Program-made: the position numbers and the translations under genes
Notes under the pieces: generated by a model
What the model saw: only the letters and a program-made list of their open reading frames with translations
Told to the model about the DNA's origin: nothing
Databases searched by the model: none
Assembly (NCBI GenBank): GCA_032718475.1
Contig: JAUCBJ010004498.1
Location: 1 to 64,000, forward strand
Origin: Nemertoderma westbladi
Taxonomy: Eukaryota; Xenacoelomorpha; Nemertodermatida; Nemertodermatidae
Length of the DNA: 64,000 nt
Direction of reading: 5' to 3'
Shown: positions 10,484 to 23,567 of the stretch, in pieces
Numbering within the stretch: position 1 is the first letter of the stretch
How the letters are laid out: each line of letters starts with the position of its first letter

Positions 10484-13400
10484 GACCCGTTCGCCAGACA
10501 CGCACTGCCTACCAGGCCCCGTTCGCCAGACACTCACTGCCTACCAGGCCCCGTTCGCCAGACACACCCTGCCTGCCAGGTCCCGTTCGAGCACATCCTG
10601 ACTGCCAGGCCCCGTTTGAGCATACCCTGCCTGCCAGGCTCCGTTTGAGCATCCCTTCCTACCAGGCCCCGTTCGAGCACACCCTGCCTGCCAGGCCCGT
10701 TCGAGCACACCCTGCCTACCAGGCCCGTTCGAGCACACCCTGCCTGCCAGGCCCGTTCGAGCACACCCTGCCTGCCAGGCTCCGTTCGAGCACACCCTGC
10801 CTGCCAGGCCCGTTTGAGCACACCCTGCCTACCAGGCCCGTTCGAGCACACCCTGCCTGCCAGGCCCGGTTTGAGCATACCCTTCCTGCCAGGCTCCCGT
10901 TGAGCACACTCTGCCTGCCAGGCCCGTTTGAGCAACCCTTCCTGCCAGGCTCCGTTTGAGCATACCTGCCTGCCAGGCTCCGTTTGAGCACACCCTGCCT
11001 ACCAGGCTCCGTTCGAGCACACCCTGCCTGCCAGGCCCGTTTGAGCACACCCTGCCTACCAGGCCCGTTCGAGCACACCCTGCCTGCCAGGCCCAGTTTG
11101 AGCATACACTGCCTGTCTGGCTCCGTTTGAGCACACTATGTCTGCCAGGCCCAGTTTGAGCATACCCTTCCTGCCAGGCTCCCGTTTGAGCACACTCTGC
11201 CTGCCAGGCCCGTTTGAGCAAACCCTTCCTGCCAGGCCCGTTTGAGCAAACTCTGCCTGCCAGGCTCCGTTTGAGCATACCCTGCATGCCAGGCCCCGTT
11301 TGAGCATACTCTGCCTGTCTGGCTCCGTGCATGCCAGGCTCCCGTTTGAGCATACCCTGTCCTCGCCAGGCTCCGTTTGAGCACACCCTGCCTACCAGGC
11401 CACGTTCGAGCACAGCCTGAATGCCAGGCCCCGTTTGAGCATACCCTGCCCGCTAGGCTCCGTTTGAGCACACCCTGCCTACCAGGCCACGTTCGAGACA
11501 GCCTGCATGTCAGGCCCCGTTTGAGCATACCCTGCCCGCTAGGCTCCGTTTGAGCACACCCTGCCTACCAGGCCACGTTCGAGACAGCCTGCATGTCAGG
11601 CCCCGTTTGAGCATACACTGCCTGCCTGTCTCCGTTTGAGCACACTATGTCTGCCAGGCCCAGTTTGAGCATACCCTTCCTACCAGTTCCCGTTCGAGCA
11701 CACCCTGCCTGCCAGGCCCGGTTCGAGCACACCCTTCCTGTCAGGTCCCGTTCGAGCACACCCTGCCTGCCAGGCCCGGTTCGAGCGCACCCTTCCTACC
11801 AGTTCCCGTTCGAACACACCCTGCCTGCCAGGCCCGGTTCGAGCGCACCCTTCCTACCAGTTCCCGTTCGAACACACCCTGCCTGCCAGGCCCGGTTCGA
11901 GCGCACCCTTCCTACCAGTTCCCGTTCGAGCACACCCTGCCTGCCAGGCCCGGTTCGAGCGCACCCTTCCTGCCAGGTCCCGTTCGAGCACACACTGCCT
12001 ACCAGGCCCCGTTCGAGCACACCCTGACTGCCAGGCCCCGTTCGAGCACACACTGCCTACCAGGCCCCGTTCGAGCACACACTGCCTACCAGGCCCCGTT
12101 CGAGCACACACTGCTTACCAGGCCCGGTTCGAGCGCACCCTGACTGCCAGGCCCCGTTCGAGCACACACTGCCTACCAGGCCCCGTTCGAGCACACCCTG
12201 ACTGCCAGGCCCCGTTCGAGTACACACTGCCTACCAGGCCCGGTTCGAGCGCACCCTTCCTGCCAGGTCCCGTTCGAGCACACACTGCCTACCAGGCCCG
12301 GTTCGAGCGCACCCTTCCTGCCAGGTCCCGTTCGAGTATACACTGCCTACCAGGCCCCGTTCGAGCACACCCTGACTGCCAGGCCCCGTTCGAGCACACA
12401 CTGCCTACCAGGCCCCGTTCGAGCACACACTGCCTACCAGGCCCCGTTCGAGCACACACTGCTTACCAGGCCCGGTTCGAGCGCACCCTGACTGCCAGGC
12501 CCCGTTCGAACACACACTGCCTACCAGGCCCCGTTCGAGCACACCCTGACTGCCAGGCCCCGTTCGAGTACACACTGCCTACCAGGCCCGGTTCGAGCAC
12601 ACCCTGACTGCCAGGCCCTGTTCGAGTGCACCCTTCCTGCCAGGTCCCGTTCGAGCACACACTGCCTACCAGGCCCCGTTTGAGCATACCCTGCCTGTCA
12701 GGCACCGTTTGAGCATACCCTGCCTGCCAGACTCAATTTGAGCACACCCCGCCTACCAGGCCACGTTCGAGCACACCCTGCAGGCTAGGCCCCATTTGAG
12801 CATACCCTGCCCGCCAGGCTCCGTTTGAGCACACCCCGCCTACCAGGCCACGTTCGAGCACAGCCTGCATGCCAGGCCCCGTTTGAGCATACCCTGCCTG
12901 CCTGGCTCCGTTTGAGCACACTATGCTGCCAGGCCCAGTTTGAGCATACCCTGCCTGCCAGGCCCTGTTTGAGCATACTCCGCTTGCCAGGCTCCGTTTG
13001 AGCATATCCTGTCTGTCAGGCCTCGTTTAAGCATACCCTTCCCGCCCGGCTCCGTTTGAGCATACCCTGCCTGCCAGGCCCCGTTTGAGCATATCTTGCC
13101 TGCCAGGCTCCGTTTGAGTATTCCCTGCCTGCCAGGCCCCGTTCGAACACACCCTGACTGCCAGGCCCCGTTCGAGCACACACTGCCTACCAAGCCCCGT
13201 TCGAGCACACACTGCTTACCAGGCCCGGTTCGAGCGCACCCTGACTGCCAGGCCCCGTTCGAGCACACACTGCCTACCAGGCCCCGTTCGAGCACAACCT
13301 TCACTGCCAGGCCTCGTTCGAGTACACACTACCTACCAGGCCCGGTTCGAGCGCACCCTTCCTGCCAGGTCCCGTTCGAGCACACACTGCCTACCAGGCC

Positions 13401-16400
13401 CGGTTCGAGCGCACCCTTCCTGCCAGGTCCCGTTCGAGCATACACTGCCTACCAGGCCCCGTTTGAGCACACCCTGACTTCCAGGCCCCGTTCGAGCACA
13501 CACTGCCTACCAGGCCCCGTTCGAGCACACACTGCCTACCAGGCCCCGTTCGAGCACACACTGCTTACCAGGCCCGGTTCGAGCGCACCCTGACTGCCAG
13601 GCCCCGTTCGAGCACACACTGCCTACCAGGCCCCGTTCGAGCACACCCTGACTGCCAAGCCCCGTTCGAGTACACACTGCCTACCAGGCCCGGTTCGAGC
13701 ACACCCTGACTGCCAGGCCCTGTTCGAGTGCACCCTTCCTGCCAGGTCCCGTTCGAGCACACACTGCCTACCAGGCCCCGTTTGAGCATACCCTACCTGT
13801 CAGGCACCGTTTGCCAGCCCGCCAGACTCAATTTGAGCACACCCCGCCTACCAGGCCACGTTCGAGCACACCCTGCAGGCTAGGCCCCATTTGAGCATAC
13901 CCTGCCCGCCAGGCTCCGTTTGAGCACACCCTGCCTACCAGGCCACGTTCGAGCACAGCCTGCATGCCAGGCCCCGTTTGAGCATACCCTGCCTGCCTGG
14001 CTCCGTTTGAGCACACTATGCTGCCAGGCCCAGTTTGAGCATACCCTGCCTGCCAGGCCCTGTTTGAGCATACTCCGCCTGCCAGGCTCCGTTTGAGCAT
14101 ATCCTGTCTGTCAGGCCTCGTTTAAGCATACCCTTCCCGCCCGGCTCCGTTTGAGCATACCCTGCCTGCCAGGCCCCGTTTGAGCATATCCTGCCTGCCA
14201 GGCTCCGTTTGAGTATTCCCTTCCTGCCAGGCCCCGTTTGAGCATACCCTGCCCGCCAGGCTCCGTTTGAGCATACCCTGCCTACCAGGCCACGTTCGAG
14301 CACACCCCGCCTACCAGGCCACGTTCGAGCACACCCTGCATGCCAGGCTCCGTTTGAGCATACCCTTCCCGCCAGGCTCCGTTTGAGCACACCCTGCCTA
14401 CCAGGCCACGTTCGAGCACAGCCTGCATGCCAGGCCCTGTTTGAGCATACACTGCCTGTCTGGCTCCTGTTGAGCACACTATGTCTGCCAGACCCAGTTT
14501 GAGCATACCCTTCCTGCAAGGCCCCGTTTGAGTATACTCTGCCTGCCAGGCTCCGTTTGAGCAAACTCTGCCTGCCAGGCTCCGTTTGAGCATACCCTTC
14601 CCGCCAGGCTCCGTTTGAGCACACCCTGCCTACCAGGCCACGTTCGAGCACAGCCTGCATGCCAGGCACTGTTTGAGCATACTCTGCCTGTCTGGCTCCG
14701 TTTGAGCACACTATGTCTGCCAGGCCCAGTTTGAGCATACACTGCCTGTCTGGCTCCGTTTGAGCACACTATGTCTGCCAGGCCCAGTTTGAGCATACCC
14801 TTCCTGCAAGGCCCCGTTTGAGAATACTCTGCCTGCCAGGCTCCGTTTGAGCAAACTCTGCCTGCCAGGCTCCGTTTGAGCAAACTCTGCCTGCCAGGAA
14901 CCGTTTGAGCATACCCTGCATGCCAGGCCCCGTTTGAGCATACTCTGCCTGTCTGGCTCCGTTTGAGCACACTATGTCTGCCAGGCCCAGTTTGAGCATA
15001 CACTGCCTGTCTGGCTCCGTTTGAGCACACTATGTCTGCCAGGCCCAGTTTGAGCATACCCTTCCTGCAAGGCCCCGTTTGAGAATACTCTGCCTGCCAG
15101 GCTCCGTTTGAGCAAACTCTGCCTGCCAGGCTCCGTTTGAGCAAACTCTGCCTGTCTGGCTCCGTTTGAGCACACTATGTCTGCCAGACCCAGTTTGAGC
15201 ATACCCTTCCTGCAAGGCCCCGTTTGAGTATACTCTGCCTGCCAGGCTCCGTTTGAGCAAACTCTGCCTGCCAGGCTCCGTTTGAGCATACCCTTCCCGC
15301 CAGGCTGCGTTTGAGCATACCCTTCCCGCCAGGCTCCGTTTGAGCACACCCTGCCTACCAGGCCACGTTCGAGCACAGCCTGCATGCCAGGCCCTGTTTG
15401 AGCATACACTGCCTGTCTGGCTCCGTTTGAGCACACTATGTCTGCCAGACCCAGTTTGAGCATACCCTTCCTGCAAGGCCCCGTTTGAGTATACTCTGCC
15501 TGCCAGGCTCCGTTTGAGCAAACTCTGCCTGCCAGGCTCCGTTTGAGCATACCCTTCCCGCCAGGCTCCGTTTGAGCACACCCTGCCTACCAGGCCACGT
15601 TCGAGCACAGCCTGCATGCCAGGCACTGTTTGAGCATACTCTGCCTGTCTGGCTCCGTTTGAGCACACTATGTCTGCCAGGCCCAGTTTGAGCATACACT
15701 GCCTGTCTGGCTCCGTTTGAGCACACTATGTCTGCCAGGCCCAGTTTGAGCATACCCTTCCTGCAAGGCCCCGTTTGAGAATACTCTGCCTGCCAGGCTC
15801 CGTTTGAGCAAACTCTGCCTGCCAGGCTCCGTTTGAGCAAACTCTGCCTGCCAGGATCCGTTTGAGCATACCCTGCATGCCAGGCCCCGTTTGAGCATAC
15901 ACTGCCTGTCTGCTCCGTTTGAGCACACTATGTCTGCCAGGCCCAGTTTGAGCATACCCTTCCTGGCAGGCTCCGTTTGAGCATACCCTGCCTGCCAGGC
16001 TCCGTTTGAGCATACCCTGCCTACCAGGCCACGTTCGAGCACACCTTGCATGCCAGGCTCCGTTTGAGCATACCCTTCCCGCCAGGCTCCGTTTGAGCAC
16101 ACCCTGCCTACCAGGCCACGTTCGAGCACAGCCTGAATGCCAGGCCCCGTTTGAGCATACCCTGCCCGCTAGGCTCCGTTTGAGCACACCCTGCCTACCA
16201 GGCCACGTTCGAGACAGCCTGCATGTCAGGCCCCGTTTGAGCATACACTGCCTGCCTGTCTCCGTTTGAGCACACTATGTCTGCCAGGCCCAGTTTAGGC
16301 ATACCCTTCCTGCCAGGCCCCGTTTGAGTATACTCTGCCTGCCAGGCTCCGTTTGAACATACCCTGTCTGCCAGGCCCCGTCTGAGAATACCCTGCCTGC

Positions 16401-16815
16401 CAGGCTCTGTTTGAGCATACCCTGCCCGCCAGGCTCCATTTGAGCACACCCCGCCTACCAGGCCACGTTCGAGCACACCCTGCATGCCAGGCCCCGTTTG
16501 AGCATACCCTGCCCGCTAGGCTCCGTTTGAGCACACCCTGCCTACCAGGCCACGTTCGAGACAGCCTGCATGTCAGGCCCCGTTTGAGCATACACTGCCT
16601 GCCTGTCTCCGTTTGAGCACACTATGTCTGCCAGGCCCAGTTTGAGCATACCCTGCCTGCCAGGCCCCGTTTGAGCATACTCTGCCTTCTAGGCTCCGTT
16701 TGGGCATACCCTGCCCGCCAGGCTCTGTTTGAGCATACTCTGCCTGCCAGGCTCCGTTTGAGCATATCCTGCCTGCCAGGCCCCGTTCGAGCACACTCCG
16801 CCTGCCATGCCCGGT
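10484..16815. repeat. 28-29-bp satellite array, about 220 copies, with higher-order structure
   Basis: The unit core is CCGTTCGAGCACACC joined to CTGCCTGCCAGGCC. Two sequence classes alternate in blocks: TTCGAG/CACACC and TTTGAG/CATACC. Long-range duplication is visible. Blocks at about 12.46-13.0 kb recur about 1095 bp later, at 13.56-14.1 kb. Blocks at about 14.71-15.0 kb recur 957 bp later. All open frames here, on both strands, are repeat translations (for example VCSNGAWQAG) and are not treated as genes. Confidence 0.95.
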
Positions 16816-17547
16816 TCGTGCAGCCACAACCTGCAGCGAAGGATATACGCGAAACAGGTTAGAGTTAACGATAAAATAATTAATTCAATATTTCAAAATA
16901 ATATGCCACAAAACCAAATCGGAATCCAAGCACTCGCATTCGACGTAACAATTAGTACCTGTTTGTTAGTTAGCTACCGGTAAATTTTTTTGGAGTTAAA
17001 TAAATATTGAAATTTTGCAACTGACCAAAAATATAATATCACATCATCACAAATAATTTTCACCTTTTCACAAATTTAAACCTCTTTTACACAAAACTAT
17101 GAAGAATAATATATATTAAATTATATTTTATAGACTATTTGTAATACTCACGTTTTACAATTTGCACTTAAAACCTTGAAACATAGTGTGAGTATTTATT
17201 TGATGAACAACTGAATGCTTTGGTTACCTGTGTAGGAGGTTATAGGCTCCATACGTAATAATTGATATTTAAAAATAGTAATAAAAAACACTGTTTATGT
17301 TGTCTGAATGACTTTAAATTATTTAATAAATATTTAAGTTGTGGCAAAACGATTAACTGTGTTTTCTTCAATTTTGTGAAATAACCGAATTAGTAAAAAT
17401 ACTGTAGGTGATGTAGGTTGAATACAGAATATAATTAAAATATTGTATTTTTTATACAAACTTGTTATCGAGTTCGACAAAAAAGCGTGACTTTCATAAA
17501 ATAAAATAAGAATAAAGCAAAAAATAAATACTTAAGGTCTATAATTA
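16816..17547. other. AT-rich DNA downstream of the receptor gene
   Basis: No coding signal was found. This is the 3' flank of the minus-strand receptor gene. Several AATAAA-like A/T strings are present on both strands, but no single polyadenylation signal stands out. Confidence 0.5.
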
Positions 17548-18750
17548 TTACATGAGGTAGTGGTCTTTATAACCAACTATATTAATATTAACAGCTTTGC
17601 GAAATCCACTCACAAAAACGTACATCAAATAAAAGTTAACCCCATATACAACAAGCGAAGTATTACCAACAATAGAAATATAAATGTTTAAAAATCTAAT
17701 CTCCATCTCATAAGTTACCTCTGCCAAAGTTGACATTGGATTCAGGTTGTCTTGTAAATGAGAACAATAAATATTTATTATATCAAATATGACATAGAAC
17801 ATATTTTGCACCGCAGTTAATGTTCCCGTAATTAACATCATTTTAATTGCACAATCTATTTTTCCCCTTGCTATTATTCTATTGGAATTTAATTTAGAAA
17901 CTGTTTTAAATTTCCATAATATAAGAATATTTGTAACGAATACTCCTAATACAACTTGCAGTATATGTCTTATAACGCTAAATGTATCCAACATTTCCAG
18001 AGCCCTAAATATGTGAATACTATTATATCTCCAGTAGTCAAAAATTGCGATATATTGAGGTTCTCCATCTGTATCAATAACTTCACCTTTATACATAAAC
18101 AGGTACGGCCAATACATAGATGCACTGTAAATACCAAGAATTATTACAATCACATAAATAATTTTGGGGTTTTTTAATTCTGTATTAACAAACCATATCG
18201 GAAAATATAATGCTACAATTCTTTCTAAACCCATCATCAGAGCCAATAGCATCGCAGCATATTGTGGTATCCAAGCAAGAATTTGCCAATACATGTGAAA
18301 TAACCAATAGATTTGATTGTGGCATTTATAAACAATCAAATAATTACCATTAATGTCTATATTTGTGGCTGGATATTCGGCCCACCAATAAAATTTACTA
18401 CCGTGTGCCAGAATTTGGCCGAGGCATACCAAAGATTCCAGAACGGAGTCTACCATTAACATTCGATAAAATAAGGTATCAAATGACTTCTCCAACACAA
18501 TAGTTGCTATAGTAATTATATGACCAATAATCCCCAATATTACATAAGTAGCAACGAAAGGTGTGTGAAAATACTCAAATCCGTTCCTGAAACTATTCAA
18601 CTGATCTTCTTGGCTTTTATATATGTTATTATATTCGGATTTAAGAATGGTCTTGTAATATTCATGATATATGTTATCTGAGACGTTTGGAATTTTTTCC
18701 ATATGCCAAGTCTCCCATGTTCCATCAAAACTACTGATAAGATAATCCAT
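17548..18750 (-). CDS. Rhodopsin-like 7TM receptor, orphan, single exon
   Basis: The 400-residue protein is a predicted plasma-membrane G-protein-coupled receptor of the class A type. Hydrophobic helices lie at about 64-86 (TM1), 97-115 (TM2, Asp101 at the sodium-site position), 147-172 (TM3), 197-218 (TM4), 261-280 (TM5), 301-325 (TM6) and 352-378 (TM7). Cys143 sits before TM3, as expected for the extracellular disulfide. The extracellular N-terminus is about 60 residues, with an N-glycosylation site at Asn22-Val-Ser. The DRY motif at the end of TM3 reads Glu176-Arg-Ile. The NPxxY region of TM7 is replaced by Asn372-Phe-Tyr-Leu-Met-Tyr without proline. Both changes are seen in divergent invertebrate peptide-receptor-like families. 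The ligand cannot be inferred. The frame is complete from ATG to TAA with no intron. The start is the only ATG before the hydrophobic region that gives a plausible N-terminus. Confidence 0.8.
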   Translation of the reverse strand: MDYLISSFDGTWETWHMEKIPNVSDNIYHEYYKTILKSEYNNIYKSQEDQLNSFRNGFEYFHTPFVATYVILGIIGHIITIATIVLEKSFDTLFYRMLMVDSVLESLVCLGQILAHGSKFYWWAEYPATNIDINGNYLIVYKCHNQIYWLFHMYWQILAWIPQYAAMLLALMMGLERIVALYFPIWFVNTELKNPKIIYVIVIILGIYSASMYWPYLFMYKGEVIDTDGEPQYIAIFDYWRYNSIHIFRALEMLDTFSVIRHILQVVLGVFVTNILILWKFKTVSKLNSNRIIARGKIDCAIKMMLITGTLTAVQNMFYVIFDIINIYCSHLQDNLNPMSTLAEVTYEMEIRFLNIYISIVGNTSLVVYGVNFYLMYVFVSGFRKAVNINIVGYKDHYLM

Positions 18751-19929
18751 AATTTACAATAATTCTAGAACAATGGCAGTCTAACAATAAATTAATTTCA
18801 CATATTATAGCATGATAGAAAATATGCTATGGCATTTATTATAAACTGTGATGTTGTCAAATAAGTGTGAAAAAAACCATGGCAAAAATTGTCCTCAAGT
18901 GAAAAAGTGATCACAAGTGCTAACTGACCGCAAGCAAAATAAAGTGTCGTTTATTGTTTAGGTTAGAAAATTCTGTAATCTGCCCCTTTCTCTTAATGTT
19001 TAAAAAAATGAATTAATTATTTTTAAACCCACTAAACACATTAACGGTCATTTCGCGCCATAATTCGTTATGAGGTATGATGCCCATTTCAATAATTCAG
19101 AAAAGTTCAGTATATTACACATTAAAAGGGGGGGGGGGGGATACACCATTTTGGTCCAAAATATTATGAAATTATTTTTATGATCGATTATACTGCATGC
19201 TTAAATGGTGTTTCCAGATCTGAAAACTGCTATTTAATAGCTCTTTTAGTTTTTTAGTTATAACAATTTCCATTTAGGGAGACCTATTGAAATCACTACG
19301 TATTACAGTACACTACATATGTATAATGAAAGGTCGATTATCTCCAAAAAAAATGTTTATGAAATTAATTGTCAACTTCAAAACCCTACTACTTCTACAA
19401 ATTTGGAGCAATTAGTCTGAAAATTTCTGTGGGTGTCTACATAGCCACCCTGCATAAAAGTATCAGACAACTTTTTTAAATTTACTGGTAATAAAATTTT
19501 ATACTATATATAACAAACCTAAAAAATTAGCATAAATTTGCAGCGCCACCTAGCGGTGCAGAATTATTTTCACTAAATTTCGCCTGATAGTTATGTTGCA
19601 ACATCTTTGATCTATCATACAGTATTTAAAAACTTTCATGTGATTAGATTCAAAACTGTAAAAGCCTTTTTTAAGCACAACCATTTTTTTTTGTTTTTAA
19701 CTAGTATTAACTAATATTAAATAGCGAAAAATGAATCAGCGAGCATCTTGTGAGACTGTTGTGACCTCTGCTTGATCTGTATTCACAGGCGGGCTCCGGC
19801 CCGTAATTAAAAAGTGTGCTCAAGTTTGCATTGATGTGGGGCGAGTCACGAAGTGAACGAAGCCTTAGCATGGGGTACCATTAACTAATTGTCTGTCTTC
19901 GTCCAATTTTTAATCGCTGATAACTGTCA
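18751..19929. other. Upstream region of the receptor gene, non-coding
   Basis: No second gene is seen. At about 18,950-19,010 the text GTCGTTTATTGTTTAGGTTAGAAAATT and nearby CTGCCCCTTTC is a diverged copy of the 68-bp repeat family of 43.0 kb. There is a run of about 13 G at 19,128-19,140. GCCACCTAGCGGTGC at about 19,551 contains a CTCF-like 12-mer on the minus strand. Confidence 0.5.
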
Positions 19930-20280
19930 TTCATAATTGCTGAAATTAAACCAAACCTGGTACGTATTAACTTGGTACGAAACAATTTTGGAAAGAATCT
20001 GAAGTTTTGTCGAAAATCAAACTGTTTGTCAGTCGGTACCAGTAGTTTCAGACATTTGATAAAAACTGAAATAAGTCGGTCAATCATTGATAAAATTAAA
20101 CAAAACTTGGTAAACATGTGGGTCAGTCAAAGATTTAGAAAGATTCTGAAGATTGGTCAATAATCAGGCAGTCAGTCTGTCGTTACCGGGTGTTTCAGAC
20201 TTTTGATAAAAATCGAAATAAGTCGGCCTATTATTGCTGAAATTAAACCAAACCTTGTACGTATCGTTACAGCTAAAACC
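19930..20280. repeat. Diverged tandem repeat of about 140 bp, 2.4 copies
   Basis: The order ATTGCTGAAATTAAACCAAAC, then AGAATCTGAAG, GTCAGTC.GT.ACC, GTTTCAGAC, TTTGATAAAAA and GAAATAAGTCGG is seen once from about 19,935. It is seen again, diverged, from about 20,085, and its start recurs at about 20,232. It is non-coding. Confidence 0.75.
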
Positions 20281-21427
20281 AAACCATTCCATTCCTTCCC
20301 GTTTCCCATAGCGGCGGCGGGGGGGGGGGGGGGGGAGGGGGTGGGGGTGGATACTCGCATGTGAAGAATACCAGGATTTCACTTTTCGGTCGACTTTTTA
20401 TTGGAATTTTATATATGAAGATATTTTATTTGTTTAAATATATCTTTATTAAGTGTTTTATAGCGTTTGTTTCTGTCTTATAACCTACTGTATACTAATT
20501 CGTTTATTGTTTTGGTTAGTTTCAGCCCTTCTGTAACCTGTGTTTTTGGTGAAAACCTGGTATTCTTCACATGGAGGCTAACGGCAAAGTGAAATATAAC
20601 GGCAGAAAGTATGGCATTCTTCACATGGGACTGGATACTTGGTCAGCCCGGGATCGAACAGGTGATGCTTGAAAGTGCTAATCACATTGTAGGCCTACGA
20701 CCAACGGACCAACAAGGACTGGTTTTAAGTTTAGACTTGGAAAGACACTTGTTGTTTTTGTGGTCGCACTAGAAACTCGAAAACATCAGAAACAATTGTA
20801 TTAAACGAAATTACAACAATGTGGATCGGATTATTGAAGAATGAGAATATATTATATATTTTTATTTGCATTATGTATGTACATAAATGCAAGTTTATAG
20901 ATTAATGTTATATCACAAAGCGTTTTCCAGTGCCTAACTCGCAATTTAGTCAATATGGCGCACATGTGTTCGCCACAAATTAATTAATAAAAACTCACTA
21001 AGAGCCCATTACACGCAAATAATATCAGTAGATCTCGTACGAGTATCACATGAAATCAAATTAAAAGTTGGTCGCAAGGCTTACAACTCCATAGTAAAGC
21101 TAAAACCATTAACTGTAATTCAAATAATTACCATGTGTTACGATACTTCTTTTTCCCAGGACGTAGTTTACCCATGTTGTTAAACTGTAATAATTTACAA
21201 TTACATAATAAATAACATAAGAAGACAGTCAAAGTCAACTATCCTAAATTACATTATTTTCTATACTTTTCAAACTCAGTCGGGAGGTTCAATTGTTGGA
21301 TGCGTTTTAGCTTGTCAGACCGAAACGTACCAGCATAGGGCCTATACGTTTCTCTCTAATAAATGTGCCATTTAGGGAGTCTTATAACTTTTTGTTGGGC
21401 ACAGTTTTTGCAAAGTCGGTAATGACG
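20281..21427. other. Non-coding DNA with an inverted pair and a SINE-like piece
   Basis: There is a run of about 20 G at 20,319-20,338. CATGTGAAGAATACCAGG (about 20,358-20,375) is inverted as CCTGGTATTCTTCACATG (about 20,556-20,573). A third ATTCTTCACATGG lies at about 20,614. Near 20,470-20,560 is a diverged copy of the 68-bp repeat family. The stretch at about 20,640-20,710, read on the minus strand, carries CTGTTCGATCCCGGGC, a B-box-like motif. No gene is supported. Confidence 0.5.
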
Positions 21428-21496
21428 TCCAGGTGGGATCGAACTGCTGACCTCTGGGTTGGAAGTCTGACGCTCTAACCATTCAGCTAGCGGCTC
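21428..21496 (-). repeat. tRNA-like SINE head
   Basis: On the minus strand TAGCTGAATGG matches the Pol III A box and AGTTCGATCCC, about 40 nt later, matches the B box. TTCCAA lies at the anticodon-loop position (TCC, glycine-like), but the flanking anticodon stem does not pair. It is therefore probably a SINE head or tRNA pseudogene, not a working tRNA. Confidence 0.55.
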
Positions 21497-23567
21497 AGGT
21501 AAAAGATAGAACTGAAAATACTATCTGATACCTTGTATGTCCGCAATTTACCTCCTCATGGCCTCTCTGCGCCTTGTACTGTATAAACCCATGATCTTTT
21601 AGGAAATATTTCAGTATTTTTCATTATGTGTCGTGTTATTCTTGCTCAATATGAAGTTGTCTTCGACCTCTCCCGAAATTATCTTAATGTTCTCCGCCTA
21701 GCGGTCGGCAGAGGAACTAAAGGCGTTTTGATAGACTGCATGTGTACCACCACCACCTCACGTTTGGTTTTCCTTCACAAAGATATCAACCGACAATGAC
21801 AGACGGTCCACTAATTATATCACTACGCAATCCCCACCCCCTAGACTTCGTGGCTCGCCTCACATATTATTACGTGACTATAAATTACATATACTGTGAT
21901 GTTATACATAGATATAAATAGGCGAAAATAATAGTGGAATTCGATATATATTGAAGAATATGCGTCCTTCTGGAATGGATATCCTACTAAAGAAAAGCTG
22001 TTCATCGTTATAACTTATATAACGTATATAATATGTCATATATTATAATTTATGTATTGATAATAGGCAAAAATTAAAATGAATATAAAAAATAATAATA
22101 AATACTATTTGCTGTAATGTAATAAAAATACAATTTACTTTATGTCTTATAAACTAAAACTTTATACCTGTAGGACCAGAGGCGTACCGAGGTTTCTGGC
22201 GCCCTGTAAACAAGCATTGATTCTGCCCCCCCCCCCCCCCCCATTTAAAAAAAAGTATATATTCACAAAATTCATAAAATGCAGATTTTTTTAAAACTTA
22301 AAACATAATTATAATTGCAGAAAAATATATACATAAATATAAAACACATCTTGAAACAGCAACAAATATTATTACATTAATAAAATATTGTTTACTACCG
22401 TGGAATTACAAAAATAATGGCTTCCGGTTATGATATATAGCCACCCCTCCAAATCATAATTTGGTGCCCTTCACAAATCGGCGCCATGTGAAACTTGTCC
22501 CCCCTAACCCAACCAAGGCATGCAAAATAAATGTAAAGTTCATTACTGTGTTATGCTATAGTAGATTATAGACGGTTTCATTAGCGGAACTAAAACAATG
22601 CTTTATAAAGTACTGCTATTTAATGTACAGTATATGAATTTGTGGCGGTATTTTTAAGAAAGGGAACTTAAAGTAAATAGATAGTCCTGAGTGAAACGTG
22701 TTTATAGTCCAGAGTGAAACGTGTTCATAGTTTTCGCAATTTTTAGTGGTTCAAAAGTTGGTTAAATATTATTGTATGAGGGAATATATATATATAATAT
22801 ATAATATACAGTATATATATATATAATATATAGTATATATATATATAATATACAGTATATATATATATAATATATAATATACAGTATATATACATATAAT
22901 ATATAATATATGAGGTCATATTGTCATAATCTGTTATTTTGTCAAAGAAAAGATTAACCTACGCTCTGCTATGCTGTAACTGCATACCTGTGCTTTATAG
23001 CTTAGTACTAAAATATTACTTATTTGTACCGTAGTTGTAGGCCTACTTCACATTGTTGTTGTTAAAGATGGAAGCCTTGAAGTGAAGGCCATTATGATTG
23101 CAGATTAGTGTTTTATAATTTTTGGGATAAAAATAATATAATAAAATAATTTTAATAAAATAATGTACCGGTAATTTTTTTGAAATTTTGAAAAAAAAAT
23201 AAAAATTTTGAAAAAAAATATTAAAGAAATAGGCCTAGAATTTAGAATTTTTGAAATTTCTAAATTTTTCATGTCATTTCAAAAACAATTTCTTGAAACC
23301 TTGAAAATTGAAAAAATAATTTCAATTATATAACAACCCTACAACTTTGGTGGGCAGGTAATAACTGCAACTTTTCGCTCAAAAATTTGTATGCTCGTCT
23401 TTTGAGCACCACAGACGCCGTCTAAATCTCAAAATCGACGAAATAACTCCAAGGTCCCTTTCTAGGAATACCGCCACATTTGTTTGAATGATACAGATTG
23501 TACAAGGTAAGCCCGAATACCTATGGGTGCTACTGGAGTTGTACTAATATTAGTTAGTAGTAGAGAA
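21497..23567. other. AT-rich intergenic DNA with TA microsatellite
   Basis: There is a compound TA microsatellite with TATAATATACAG interruptions at about 22,786-22,912. A run of 16 C lies near 22,227-22,242, next to a transposon-end-like GAGGCGTACCGAGG. There are A-rich tracts at 23,120-23,230. No gene is supported. Confidence 0.6.

Noticed and set aside
10198-10533. 111-codon minus-strand frame entering the satellite
   Set aside because: No recognisable domain; half of it is repeat translation.
10541-16862. Many overlapping open frames on both strands of the 29-bp satellite
   Set aside because: All are translations of the same repeat in different frames, with no conserved frame or domain.
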